64,000 nt of DNA from Rhodoferax saidenbachensis (GCF_001955715.1 NZ_CP019239.1:744001-808000), one strand, 5' to 3'; positions 45,089-53,760 are shown, numbered from the stretch's first letter. The notes: a model not told the origin generated them from the sequence alone. A program made the numbers and translations.

Positions 45089-45221
45089 CCTGTTGCGAAT
45101 GCAGGTGGAACTACAGACTATTAATCTCGGTGTCGCGGGTTCGAGTCCCGTCGGCCTCCGTCAGGAAGCCGTAGCTCAGTGGTAGAGCACGATGTTTCAC
45201 CAAAAACTTGTCGCAGCAAGG
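45089..45221 (+). ncRNA. YrlA-like Y RNA, unit 4, circularly permuted tRNA-like module
   Basis: 133 nt. Closing stem CCTGTTGCGA (45089-45098) with TCGCAGCAAGG (45211-45221), one A bulge. Motif ATGCAGGTGGAACTACA at 45099-45115. Then, in order: T-arm GCGGG-TTCGAGT-CCCGT (45135-45151), an 8-bp acceptor-like helix (45152-45159 with 45164-45171, one mismatch) capped by GTCA, TA, and a perfect canonical D-arm GCTC-AGTGGTA-GAGC (45174-45188). The tRNA parts are thus in permuted order. The 3-prime strand follows CTTG; five T at 45228-45232. Confidence 0.82.
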
Positions 45222-45233
45222 CATCACTTTTTA

Positions 45234-45374
45234 GCGGTGAATGCAGATGGAATTACAGGTAGACGCACGCGGCGCAAGCTGCGTGTCCCGTGAGCGATCA
45301 CGGGGCGCCCGGGTTCAAATCCCGGTCCAGCAATGGATGGCGGAGTAGAAGATTTCATCGCCTCTTGTCACCGC
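45234..45374 (+). ncRNA. Y-RNA-like RNA, unit 5, with T-arm
   Basis: 141 nt closed by GCGGTGA (45234-45240) with TCACCGC (45368-45374), perfect. Motif ATGCAGATGGAATTACA at 45241-45257. Internal hairpin CCCGTGA-GCGA-TCACGGG, then T-arm CCGGG-TTCAAAT-CCCGG (45309-45325) and TCCA-GCAA-TGGA, a GNRA-capped stem where the acceptor would be. The 3-prime strand follows CTCTTG; five T at 45377-45381, directly before the rtcB start region. Confidence 0.77.
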
Positions 45375-45397
45375 ACTTTTTGATAGAGAACAACAAC

Positions 45398-46624
45398 ATG
45401 TCAGAACTGAACTACAACATTGAGGACGTCCCCGGCGGTGTGCCGGTGAAGATGTGGACCAAAGGCGTGCCCGTCGAGGCTGAGGCCATGGACCAGCTCG
45501 CCAATGCGGCTCGCCTGCCCATCGTGTTCAAGCACGTCGCAGCGATGCCGGACGTGCACTTGGGCATCGGCGCCACCGTCGGCTCCGTGATTCCGACCAT
45601 CAAGGCCATCATCCCTGCGGCGGTCGGCGTGGACATTGGTTGCGGCATGATGGCCGCGAAGACTACGCTGCGCGCGGAAGACTTGCCAGACAACCTGGGC
45701 CCGCTGCGCTCAGCCATCGAAGCGGCCGTGCCGCATGGCTTCACGCCGCGCCGTGGTGGCCGCGATCCCGGTAGCTGGGAGAACCCGCCCGTATCGGTGG
45801 ACCAGGTCTGGGCGACGTTGGCCGACGATTTCGACGCGTTGTGCGAGTTGCACCCACGCCTGAAGAACACGAACAACCGCAAGCACCTGGGGACCCTGGG
45901 TACGGGGAACCACTTCATTGAGGTCTGCCTCGATGAGACAGGTTTCGTTTGGTTCATGCTGCACTCAGGTTCGCGCGGAGTAGGGAACGCTATCGGCACG
46001 CACTTCATCGAACTGGCCAAGAAGGATGCCGAGCGCAACCAACGCAATCTGCCCGACAAGGACCTGGCCTACTTCGAGGAAGGTGCCGAGCACTTTGACG
46101 ACTACGTGCGCGGCGTGGGCTGGGCGCAGCGCTTCGCGATGAAGAACCGCGAGGTGATGATGGCCAACCTGATCGCCACGGTCCGCAAGGTCATCACGAA
46201 GCCCTTCGAGTCACACGTCGAGGCAGTGAATTGCCACCACAACTATGTGCAAAAGGAGCGTCACTTTGGCGAGGATGTGTTCGTGACTCGCAAGGGCGCG
46301 GTGAGCGCCAAGCGCGGTGAGTTGGGCATCATTCCGGGCAGCATGGGCGCGCGCAGCTATATCGTGCGCGGTTTGGGCAACCCGGAGAGTTTTGAGAGCT
46401 GCAGCCACGGCGCGGGTCGTGTGATGAGCCGTACCAAAGCGAAGAGGATGTTTACCGTGGAAGACCAAATCAAGGCGACTGAGGGCGTTGAATGCCGCAA
46501 GGACGCCAACGTCATCGACGAAATTCCGATGGCTTACAAGGACATCGACGCCGTCATGGCGGCGCAGAAGGACTTGGTCGAAGTGGTGCACACTTTGAAG
46601 CAGGTGGTGTGCGTGAAGGGATAG
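45398..46624 (+). CDS. rtcB: RNA-splicing ligase RtcB
   Basis: 408 residues from ATG 45398. The manganese and active-site motifs are present: PDVHLG, GVDIGCGM, LGTGNHFIEV, LHSGSRGVGN, NCHHNYVQKE and SHGAGR (H337, the guanylylated histidine). RtcB joins 2-prime,3-prime-cyclic-phosphate or 3-prime-phosphate RNA ends to 5-prime-OH ends using GTP, repairing cleaved tRNAs. It follows the Y RNA units and precedes rlaP and rtcA. Confidence 0.96.
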   Translation: MSELNYNIEDVPGGVPVKMWTKGVPVEAEAMDQLANAARLPIVFKHVAAMPDVHLGIGATVGSVIPTIKAIIPAAVGVDIGCGMMAAKTTLRAEDLPDNLGPLRSAIEAAVPHGFTPRRGGRDPGSWENPPVSVDQVWATLADDFDALCELHPRLKNTNNRKHLGTLGTGNHFIEVCLDETGFVWFMLHSGSRGVGNAIGTHFIELAKKDAERNQRNLPDKDLAYFEEGAEHFDDYVRGVGWAQRFAMKNREVMMANLIATVRKVITKPFESHVEAVNCHHNYVQKERHFGEDVFVTRKGAVSAKRGELGIIPGSMGARSYIVRGLGNPESFESCSHGAGRVMSRTKAKRMFTVEDQIKATEGVECRKDANVIDEIPMAYKDIDAVMAAQKDLVEVVHTLKQVVCVKG

Positions 46625-46680
46625 GAAGAGTGAGGGCCGCATGTTCTCACCCACATGAGAATGGAAGTAGGAGTGAGGGC

Positions 46681-47496
46681 ATGAAAGAGGAAACCTTGTT
46701 AAGCGCGCATCCCGTCTCTGACGAAATGCGCGCCACCGTTCTGGAGAACTTGGCTGAGCTGGAGCAACGGCATCAGGTGACGGTTTTGTTTGCCTGCGAG
46801 TCGGGTAGCCGCGGCTGGGGCTTTGCCTCGCCCGACAGCGACTACGACGTGCGCTTCGTCTACGTGAACAGGCTGCCGTGGTATCTGACGGTCGACCCCG
46901 GACGGGATGTCATCGAACAGCCGATCAGTGGCGAGCTGGACATCAACGGCTGGGACCTGCGCAAAGCGCTTCAATTGCTGCGCGAATCCAACCCGACGCT
47001 TCTCGAATGGCTGCGTTCGCCCATCGTGTACAGCCAAGCAACACCGTGGGCGGGTCGTTTGCGGGTTCTGGCCGAAGAGGGCTTCTCCCCGGTTCGCGGC
47101 TATCACCACTACGTGTCGATGGCCAAGAAGAACTTGCGAGAGCACCTCTATGGTGAGGTGGTCCGGTACAAGAAGTACCTCTACGTTCTACGTCCGCTAC
47201 TGGCGGCGCGCTGGATACGCGAAGGGCGTGGCGTGCCACCGATGCGCTTTGCCGAGCTGGCAGCGCAAACGCTGACAGACACGGCCTTGATCGACGAGGT
47301 GAACGCGCTGCTGGAGGTCAAGATGCGCGCGGGAGAAGCCGCGACCAGCCCACGCTGGGTGGGAATCCACGACTTCATCGAGCGGGAATTAGCGATTGCG
47401 ATGGCCCATACGCTCGACAAGGGGCCGAAGGCCGACGGGCGTCAACTCGACCAGTATCTGCATGATGCGGTGCTGTACTTCGACGCGCAGTCTTAG
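46681..47496 (+). CDS. RlaP-type nucleotidyltransferase (RNA-repair-associated polymerase beta fold)
   Basis: 271 residues from ATG 46681 (GTAGGAG upstream). Minimal nucleotidyltransferase signature ESGSRGWGFASPDSDYDVRF: G42-S43 and the acids D54 and D56. The rest (WLRSPIVY, YHHYVSMAKKNL, KKYLYVLRPLLAARW, a helical C-terminus) fits the RlaP/YcgL family, noted for association with RNA-repair genes. Its substrate is unproven; addition of nucleotides to damaged RNA ends is a reasonable guess. It lies between rtcB and rtcA, in the same direction. Confidence 0.87.
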   Translation: MKEETLLSAHPVSDEMRATVLENLAELEQRHQVTVLFACESGSRGWGFASPDSDYDVRFVYVNRLPWYLTVDPGRDVIEQPISGELDINGWDLRKALQLLRESNPTLLEWLRSPIVYSQATPWAGRLRVLAEEGFSPVRGYHHYVSMAKKNLREHLYGEVVRYKKYLYVLRPLLAARWIREGRGVPPMRFAELAAQTLTDTALIDEVNALLEVKMRAGEAATSPRWVGIHDFIERELAIAMAHTLDKGPKADGRQLDQYLHDAVLYFDAQS

Positions 47497-47527
47497 AACA
47501 AGAACAGAAGATAAGAAGAAGCAAGAA

Positions 47528-48565
47528 ATGATTGAAATTGATGGTTCCGTCGGCGAAGGCGGCGGACAGATTCTGCGCACCTCGCTGGCCCTGTCTATGT
47601 GCACGGGCCAGCCCTTCACCCTGGCCCGCATCCGGGTCGGCCGTAACAAGCCTGGTCTGATGCGCCAACACCTGACCTGCGTGAATGCAGCCACAGAAGT
47701 CTGCGGCGCGGAGGTTCACGGCGCAGAGATGAACTCTCAGTCGCTGGCTTTCACGCCCGGCAAGCTACGCGCGGGCGACTACAACTTCAACGTCGGCACA
47801 GCGGGCAGTTGCACGCTGGTGCTTCAGACCGTATGGCCTGCACTGCTGCTGGCCGACGCGCCGAGCCGTCTGAAGCTGGGTGGAGGCACCCACAACCCGA
47901 TGGCTCCGCCTTTCCATTTCCTGGAGCGCAGCTATGCGCCGCTGATGCGAAAGTTGGGTGCGAACGTCGAGCTGACCCTGCGTCGGCTGGGCTTCTACCC
48001 GGCCGGCGGCGGTGAAATCGAAGTGACGATTTGGCCCGCCGAGGACAAGCTGCAACCGTTCGATCTGACTGAGCGCGGACCGAAGCAGGAAGGCTTTGCC
48101 GAATGCTTCGCGCCGGCTCTGCCTCGCAAGGTGGCCCAGCGTGAGTTGGAACAACTGGGAACGGCTCTGGGTTGGAACGAGGAGCAACTGCGCATCGGCC
48201 CTGTGCGCCAAAACGAAGGTCCAGGCAACGCGTTACTGGCCACTCTGGTCTACGAGAACCTCAGTGAGGTGTTCACGCAGTTTGGCGAGAAGGGCGTCAG
48301 CGCCGAAAAGGTCGCGCGTGACCTGGTGCGTGAAGTGCGCGCCTATCAGCTGAGTGAGGCCGCGCTAGGTCCGCACCTGGCCGATCAATGGGCGTTGCCA
48401 CTGGCCTTGGCGGTGTGGAAGCGTGGACGAGAGGCTACCTATACCTGCACGGAACTCACCGCTCACGCTAAGACCAACTTCGAGGTGATCGAGCGGTTTC
48501 TGCCGGTGACATTCTTGACCTCAGTTGCGAAGGCGGGCTGGCGCATCGCCGTTAAGCCGACATAG
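47528..48565 (+). CDS. rtcA: RNA 3-prime-terminal phosphate cyclase RtcA
   Basis: 345 residues from ATG 47528. IEIDGSVGEGGGQILRTSLA is the standard start; GTAGSCTLVLQT and GGGTHNPMAPP are central motifs, and the catalytic histidine lies in TAHAKTNFEVIERFLP (H313). RtcA converts RNA 3-prime-phosphate to 2-prime,3-prime-cyclic phosphate with ATP, making substrates for RtcB. Last gene of the operon. Confidence 0.95.
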   Translation: MIEIDGSVGEGGGQILRTSLALSMCTGQPFTLARIRVGRNKPGLMRQHLTCVNAATEVCGAEVHGAEMNSQSLAFTPGKLRAGDYNFNVGTAGSCTLVLQTVWPALLLADAPSRLKLGGGTHNPMAPPFHFLERSYAPLMRKLGANVELTLRRLGFYPAGGGEIEVTIWPAEDKLQPFDLTERGPKQEGFAECFAPALPRKVAQRELEQLGTALGWNEEQLRIGPVRQNEGPGNALLATLVYENLSEVFTQFGEKGVSAEKVARDLVREVRAYQLSEAALGPHLADQWALPLALAVWKRGREATYTCTELTAHAKTNFEVIERFLPVTFLTSVAKAGWRIAVKPT

Positions 48566-48726
48566 GGTGACAATGGTCTTCCCTTCTCAGAACAAGTTGA
48601 TGATAAGTTTGACCTCTCCATCATGGCGCTGAGTTGCCGCAAACCGCTATCCTATGAGCGCGCAGCTTGCTCGGGACGGGGAAATCCCATTCATTCGGGT
48701 GAATTTTGGAATGTCGCCTTTCGCTG

Positions 48727-48826
48727 CATTTCGGCTGTCCATCGTACCCGCCTAGCGGGTCAATCTTAAATGTCCGCTATCCGGCCATGAGTCTGGGGCT
48801 ACGGAAGCCCGCTTTGGGTCGACTGC
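48727..48826. repeat. Dispersed intergenic repeat, copy A
   Basis: Within the 484-base gap between rtcA and the AraC gene, which has no credible ORF. Contains TTTCGGCTGTCCATCGTACC, a middle block TGTCCGCTATCCGGCCATGA and the core CGCTTTGGGTCGAC (48810-48823). The same order recurs in copy C. Confidence 0.7.
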
Positions 48827-49049
48827 TGCGGCAAGTTCGGGCCAGGGGCTGACTACGGCCAACGTCCGGTTTTGAGAGCGGCCACGGAACCACGAGATTG
48901 GGAGATAGTCCTTATCTGCTCTGCTATTTGAGTTGCAGCATGGTTGATCGCTACATACCTGCGGACTGGCTAGACGTTATTGAGAAATTTGATCATAATA
49001 TTTTCCATTTAGGTCAAGTTTCCGCTACTTCCAACTAAGGACTGCACTC

Positions 49050-49889
49050 ATGTCGAGCATTGCCATCACCGATCCAATTGCGCCGCTGGACATCGACGGC
49101 GTCTCGCGAGTCGTTGTGGCTTTGAGTGCCACATCGGTTACAAAGGGCTGGGAAAATGCGATGCATCAGCACCGCAAGGCGCAACTGATCTACTCCGTAC
49201 GCGGCATCCTCAACTGCGAAATCGAAGACGGCGTCTGGATCGTGCCGCCGCAATGCGCCATATGGATACCGGGAGACTTGCCTCACTCGGCACGGGGAGC
49301 GGGTGAAACGGAATGCTATTGCCTGTTTGTCGAGCCTGACGCCGCAGAGGATCTTCCGAAAAACTGTTGCACGATTTCGGTATCGCCATTGCTACGTGAG
49401 TTGCTACTGAAGGTGGCTAGTTTTCCTGAGTTGTACGCGCCAGGGGGGCGGGAAGATCGGCTGATTGCCGCATTGCTCGATGAGTTGGTGACTGCACCGG
49501 TGGAAGACTTGCACCTGCCCATGCCACGCGATCCCCGATTGCGCCGCCTCGCGGAAATGATGCTGGCCGACCCGACGGACAAGACCTCAAAGGCCGATTG
49601 GGCTACTCACATTGGAATGAGCGAACGAAGCATGAGCCGTCTTCTGCTGCACGAGATTGGAATCAGCTTCGGGCGCTGGCGTCGGCAGTTGCATGTGATA
49701 TTGGCCCTCCAACGTTTGACCAAGGGTGAAAGTGTGCAAACTGTGGCGTTGGAGCTTGGCTATGAAAACGCCAGTGGGTTCGTAACCATGTTTCGCAAGG
49801 CGGTGGGCAAACCTCCGGCACGTTACCTCTCGGATCGCATGAGCGGCGCTGAGCTTGCTTCTGTGCCCGGCATTATGCTCTTCGATTGA
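49050..49889 (+). CDS. AraC-family transcriptional regulator
   Basis: 279 residues. N-terminal cupin-type sensor domain (HQHRKAQLIYSVRGILN, WIVPPQCAIWIPGDLPHSA) and a C-terminal double helix-turn-helix (WATHIGMSERSMSRLLLHEI, VQTVALELGYENASGFVTMFRKAVGKPPARYL). It precedes a TonB-dependent siderophore receptor in the same direction with a 436-base gap, a placement typical of siderophore-responsive regulators, though the sensor is of the general cupin kind. Confidence 0.92.
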   Translation: MSSIAITDPIAPLDIDGVSRVVVALSATSVTKGWENAMHQHRKAQLIYSVRGILNCEIEDGVWIVPPQCAIWIPGDLPHSARGAGETECYCLFVEPDAAEDLPKNCCTISVSPLLRELLLKVASFPELYAPGGREDRLIAALLDELVTAPVEDLHLPMPRDPRLRRLAEMMLADPTDKTSKADWATHIGMSERSMSRLLLHEIGISFGRWRRQLHVILALQRLTKGESVQTVALELGYENASGFVTMFRKAVGKPPARYLSDRMSGAELASVPGIMLFD

Positions 49890-50325
49890 ATCAACCCCGA
49901 TTGGTTCTGTCTGTTGGCTGGGGACCACCGACTGCTCTCCGCGTCCGCTATCTTCCCATGCGGAGTTGCCGTGATTCTCTGAAAACTGACGTCTCGTCGA
50001 GAACGAAGCCCCGCTCAGACGCCTGCGATTGCAGATGTTTACGCACAGCCAAGTTTTCAATGAAAACATGTCGCATGCCATATTGACGCTTGTTCGGCCG
50101 GTCAAGCGCGCTGAGCTGAGGTGCGGCAAACCACAATTAGGCGCAGCATACCCACGCTGACAGTTTGCGATTTTTCGCAATAAGTCCAATATATATCTCA
50201 ATGCAGCCAGCACACCGAGGAGGTCACTATTGGCCTAATTGAATAACAATCTGGCTTAGTTTCACTATCGGATTCCCTACTCCCAATTGTTAAATACGGC
50301 ACTCAAATACGAATGATTATTGTTA
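49890..50325. other. Non-coding gap before the siderophore receptor
   Basis: 436 bases with no ORF that looks like a protein; the longest reverse reading overlaps the end of the AraC gene and has no family fit. The last 100 bases are AT-rich and should carry the receptor promoter. Confidence 0.5.
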
Positions 50326-50329
50326 ATGA
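50311..50329 (+). promoter_or_regulatory. Possible Fur box overlapping the receptor start
   Basis: GAATGATTATTGTTAATGA; on the reverse strand ATAATCATT matches the core of the Fur consensus. The match is partial, and it sits over the ATG at 50326, so weight is low. Iron control is expected for this receptor class. Confidence 0.3.
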
Positions 50330-52635
50330 ATGCCTTCATGACTGCTGGGAAAACCCGTTGCTCAATCCAAAAGCGCGGAGTAGTTGACGTCTATCCTCGT
50401 CTGGATGGGCCATACACGGACACCATTAGGAACTCGCTCCTCACCGTGTTGGGCACGGCAGTTGCGGCGGCAATTCTCGTCAACACGCAAGGCGCATTCG
50501 CCGCTGAATCAGCGCAGGTCCAAGACAAGACAGGAGGTGCCTTTCAAGAAGAGAGGGTCTTGCCGGCGATTACCGTAACGGGGCGCATGGATAATGCGAC
50601 CACTGAAGGTACCGGCTTCTACACCACAAACGAGACCACAGCGACGCACCTGCCGCTGTCGTTGCAGGAAACACCGCAGTCCGTGACAGTGATCACGCGC
50701 CAGCGCATGGACGACCTGCAATTGAATTCGGTGCAGGGCGTGCTGGAGAACACCACGGGCGTCACGCCATACCAATCCGACAGCGAACGAACGAGTTTCT
50801 ATTCGCGTGGATTCTTGATCAACAACGTTCAGTACGATGGCGTACCCACAGTCGTCGGCAACATCGTCAATGGGAGTGGCATCGGCTCTCTCGATACAGC
50901 GTTCTATGACCGTGTCGAGGTAGTGCGCGGAGGCTCCGGATTGCTGACCGGCACCGGCAATCCCTCCGCCGCGATCAACCTGGTGCGCAAAAGAACTACC
51001 CCTGACTTTTCGGCATCCGCCTCACTCGGGGCGGGGAGCTGGGGTACCCGCCGGGGAATGGCCGACATATCGACACCGTTGACCGAGGATGGGCGTATCC
51101 GCACACGCATTATTGGGACGTATCAGGACGGAGACTCGTACATCGATGGCTACAAGCCGCAGAGGAAAGCGTTCTACGGCCTCATCGAGGCAGATCTGAC
51201 CCAAGACACGACAGTGAGTTTGGGGTATGACTACCAGAGCATCACGCCGAAGGGCTCCACCTGGGGAGGCTTGCCGCTATGGTTCAGCGACGGAACGCAG
51301 GCGGAATATTCACGCTCCAAGACCTACGCGCAGGACTGGAGCCATTGGGACAATAGCCTTAAAACGGTGTTTGCTGAGATCGAGCAGCGATTCGAAAACG
51401 GCTGGAGCCTTCGGGCCATTGCTAACCAGTACCGCACGGAATACGATGCCGAACTGCTCGGCTTGGTCGGCCGCCCCGATCGCGCCACGGGACTCGGCGT
51501 CTCTCCCAATGGGGCCTATCCGGTCGCGCTGGCGTCCGAAGGTCGCAGCCGTCAAAACACATTCGACATGATGGCAAGAGGCCCCTTCGAACTGCTGGGT
51601 CGCCAACATGACCTAGTTGTGGGTGCGACGATTTCTGACCGCACGGCCAGCCAGGATGACATCGCGCCCTTCTATCCGGGCTTTGCACCGGTCAATGTCT
51701 ACAACCTCAGTCCAGCCTATCCCCGCCCTAACTTCGGTGCCATGACTTCGATACCGACCAGCACCCGAATCAAGCAGAGCGGTGTCTATAGCGCAGCCCG
51801 GCTTTCGCTGGCTGAAGCTCTGAAACTCATCGTCGGAGGTCGCTTAAGCAACTACGAAATTGACGACATCGCCAGCGGAACGTCGTTGCACTACAAAAAG
51901 AGCGGTGAGTTCACTCCGTATGCTGGCTTGATCTACGACATCAACGAAGGCTATTCGGCATATGTCAGCTACACGGGTATCTTCAATCCGCAAACAGGCT
52001 ATCAGGACAACAAGGGAAATGTGCTCACGCCGTCAGAGGGGAAAACTAAGGAACTGGGCCTCAAAGGTACTTACATGAAAGGGCGTCTAAATGCGTCGGT
52101 GGCCTTGTTTGAGACCGAGCTGGACAACACGGCGCAAATGATCGCCGGAACCTACACGCCAGGTGGCGCCCAGGCCTACAAAGGCGCGGATGGGACGAAG
52201 TCACGCGGGATCGAGCTGGATTTGCAGGGCGAGCTGGCGCGTGGCTGGAAGGTCTACGCAGGTATCTCCCACTTCACTGCGCAAGATGGCGACGGCGTCC
52301 GCTTGAATTCGCAAATACCGCGCACGACAGCTCAGCTTTCCACCACCCACCAGCTGCCCGGAGAGTTGAGCAAGTTGACGCTCGGCGGTGGTGTCCAGTG
52401 GCAAAGCGGCTTCTACCAGACGCCCAACACTGGCACGAGTTCGTTGGGCGGGGAACAAGGTTCCTATGCCCTGGTATCACTCATGGGGCGTTACGCCATC
52501 ACGACGAAGACCAACGTGACCATCAACATCAACAACGTGTTCGACAAGACGTACGCGCTACAGAAGGGCGATTTCGATACCGTCAGCTATGGCGCACCAC
52601 GCAATGTGATGGTGACGCTGGACTATAGATATTGA
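50326..52635 (+). CDS. TonB-dependent siderophore receptor (FhuE/FpvA-like)
   Basis: 769 residues from ATG 50326. A long signal region ends near AAAILVNTQGAFAAES; then ITVTGRMD (TonB box area), the plug domain (PLSLQETPQSVTVITRQRMD, ENTTGVTPYQSDSERTSFYSRGF, VEVVRGGSGLLTGTGNPSAAINLVRKR) and a 22-strand barrel ending NNVFDKTYALQ...VTLDYRY with the usual terminal aromatic. It imports a ferric siderophore, probably hydroxamate by similarity to FhuE. No signalling N-terminal (STN) domain was seen. Confidence 0.93.
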   Translation: MNAFMTAGKTRCSIQKRGVVDVYPRLDGPYTDTIRNSLLTVLGTAVAAAILVNTQGAFAAESAQVQDKTGGAFQEERVLPAITVTGRMDNATTEGTGFYTTNETTATHLPLSLQETPQSVTVITRQRMDDLQLNSVQGVLENTTGVTPYQSDSERTSFYSRGFLINNVQYDGVPTVVGNIVNGSGIGSLDTAFYDRVEVVRGGSGLLTGTGNPSAAINLVRKRTTPDFSASASLGAGSWGTRRGMADISTPLTEDGRIRTRIIGTYQDGDSYIDGYKPQRKAFYGLIEADLTQDTTVSLGYDYQSITPKGSTWGGLPLWFSDGTQAEYSRSKTYAQDWSHWDNSLKTVFAEIEQRFENGWSLRAIANQYRTEYDAELLGLVGRPDRATGLGVSPNGAYPVALASEGRSRQNTFDMMARGPFELLGRQHDLVVGATISDRTASQDDIAPFYPGFAPVNVYNLSPAYPRPNFGAMTSIPTSTRIKQSGVYSAARLSLAEALKLIVGGRLSNYEIDDIASGTSLHYKKSGEFTPYAGLIYDINEGYSAYVSYTGIFNPQTGYQDNKGNVLTPSEGKTKELGLKGTYMKGRLNASVALFETELDNTAQMIAGTYTPGGAQAYKGADGTKSRGIELDLQGELARGWKVYAGISHFTAQDGDGVRLNSQIPRTTAQLSTTHQLPGELSKLTLGGGVQWQSGFYQTPNTGTSSLGGEQGSYALVSLMGRYAITTKTNVTININNVFDKTYALQKGDFDTVSYGAPRNVMVTLDYRY

Positions 52636-52707
52636 TTCCCCACAGACGATCGATTCACCCATCTGACATCCGCAGAAATACAACCCATTAACTATAGGAA
52701 AGCTTCC

Positions 52708-53151
52708 ATGTCCCTTCAGCCCTCCCTACGATCCGCCCAAGACCTAGCCGTGAGCAATCCAAACAAGGTCGCCTTGTTCTGGTTGACGACAGCAGCTGGT
52801 GCCGTTCTATTTGTAACCTTCCAGTTGTTCTTCTACGTAAACGACTTTTTGAGAGTGCAAGGAGCGACACCGGCGATTACGTTTGAGCCCAGCGTACTGT
52901 GGATGTTTTCCGCATTCTACGGTTCTTGGATTGTCACGGTGCTTTTCGCACTTATCGGAACCCGTAGGACTCAGTGGGTTGCACTGGTCCTCGGCAGCAT
53001 GCTTGTCGTTCTGAATACCCTTGGGGGGATATCCGACGGGTTGCGCGACGGTTGGCACGTTGCCTTTTCAGCAGTATTCTTTATTGCGTTGCCCGGCGTG
53101 TTCGCCATTGCGGCCACATGGCGTGGCATCAAACCACAAGATAAATGGTGA
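52708..53151 (+). CDS. Four-TM small membrane protein
   Basis: 147 residues, AGGAAAG before the ATG. Four hydrophobic segments (about 22-45, 65-85, 92-110, 118-138). No recognised family. Located 72 bp after the siderophore receptor and overlapping the next small gene, so probably part of the iron-uptake transcript. Confidence 0.72.
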   Translation: MSLQPSLRSAQDLAVSNPNKVALFWLTTAAGAVLFVTFQLFFYVNDFLRVQGATPAITFEPSVLWMFSAFYGSWIVTVLFALIGTRRTQWVALVLGSMLVVLNTLGGISDGLRDGWHVAFSAVFFIALPGVFAIAATWRGIKPQDKW

Positions 53152-53552
53152 TGTCGATGAATAGCTCTGACTTCCCTTTGGTCTGGATGAATCTTACGCA
53201 AGAACCCGGACATGATCACCAGAAGGACTTCGAGGAATTCGAGGCCAATTTGCAGCGAGGTGAGCCCTTCGTACTCTTGACCGATACAGTACCCGCCGAA
53301 GACCATGAGCACTCGCCGGAAGACAAGAAACGTACCGCGCTCTGGATGAAAAAGAACAAGGTTGAATTGCGAAGGCTGGTTCTGGCAATGATCCTGGTCG
53401 AGCCCAACTCGGCAAAACGTCTTGGGTTCAAGGCATTTGCTGTGATATTCGCCAAGTTCTGGGGCTACCCTATGCTTCTTGCTGCTTCACGTGATCAGGC
53501 AATCGAGATGGCAAGAGAACTGCTCCAAACGGATCGAAAGTCATCCCCCTGA
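53151..53552 (+). CDS. Small hypothetical protein of the receptor operon
   Basis: 133 residues from ATG 53151 (53145 also possible). No family recognised. Features: acidic, charged N-terminal half (EPGHDHQKDFEEFEANLQRG, DHEHSPEDKKR) and a hydrophobic helix in the C-terminal half (FGFKAFAVIFAKFWGYP-like). It overlaps the four-TM gene stop by 1 bp, so the two are translationally linked. Confidence 0.65.
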   Translation: MSMNSSDFPLVWMNLTQEPGHDHQKDFEEFEANLQRGEPFVLLTDTVPAEDHEHSPEDKKRTALWMKKNKVELRRLVLAMILVEPNSAKRLGFKAFAVIFAKFWGYPMLLAASRDQAIEMARELLQTDRKSSP

Positions 53553-53689
53553 TGGCCCGCGCAGACGTCCGATCTCCGATGGGACCCCGTCGCTGCAAAG
53601 TGTCGCGGCGGGCTGCTGCCCTATCTTTCAGAAGAGCTAGGTGAGACCTGGCCGGGCACGCTGGATCTTCGCGCGGATACCCGCCTGGC

Positions 53690-53760
53690 GGGCTTGTGCC
53701 AAATGACCGCTTACAGGTCATGAATGTGAGTTGCGCGAATTCCGCTTCGGGTCGACGGCT
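53690..53760. repeat. Dispersed intergenic repeat, copy B
   Basis: In the 329-base gap between the small hypothetical gene and the NmrA-like gene, which holds no other feature. Contains AAATGACCGCTTACAGGTCA and the core CGCTTCGGGTCGAC (53743-53756; one mismatch to the other copies). Confidence 0.6.

Noticed and set aside
44740..45397. ORFs of 79-135 residues in the rsr-rtcB gap
   Set aside because: They run across the closing stems and T-arms of the Y RNA units and have no protein-like features.
49587..50213. 208-residue reverse ORF before the siderophore receptor
   Set aside because: Half overlaps the AraC gene and there is no family pattern or ribosome site.
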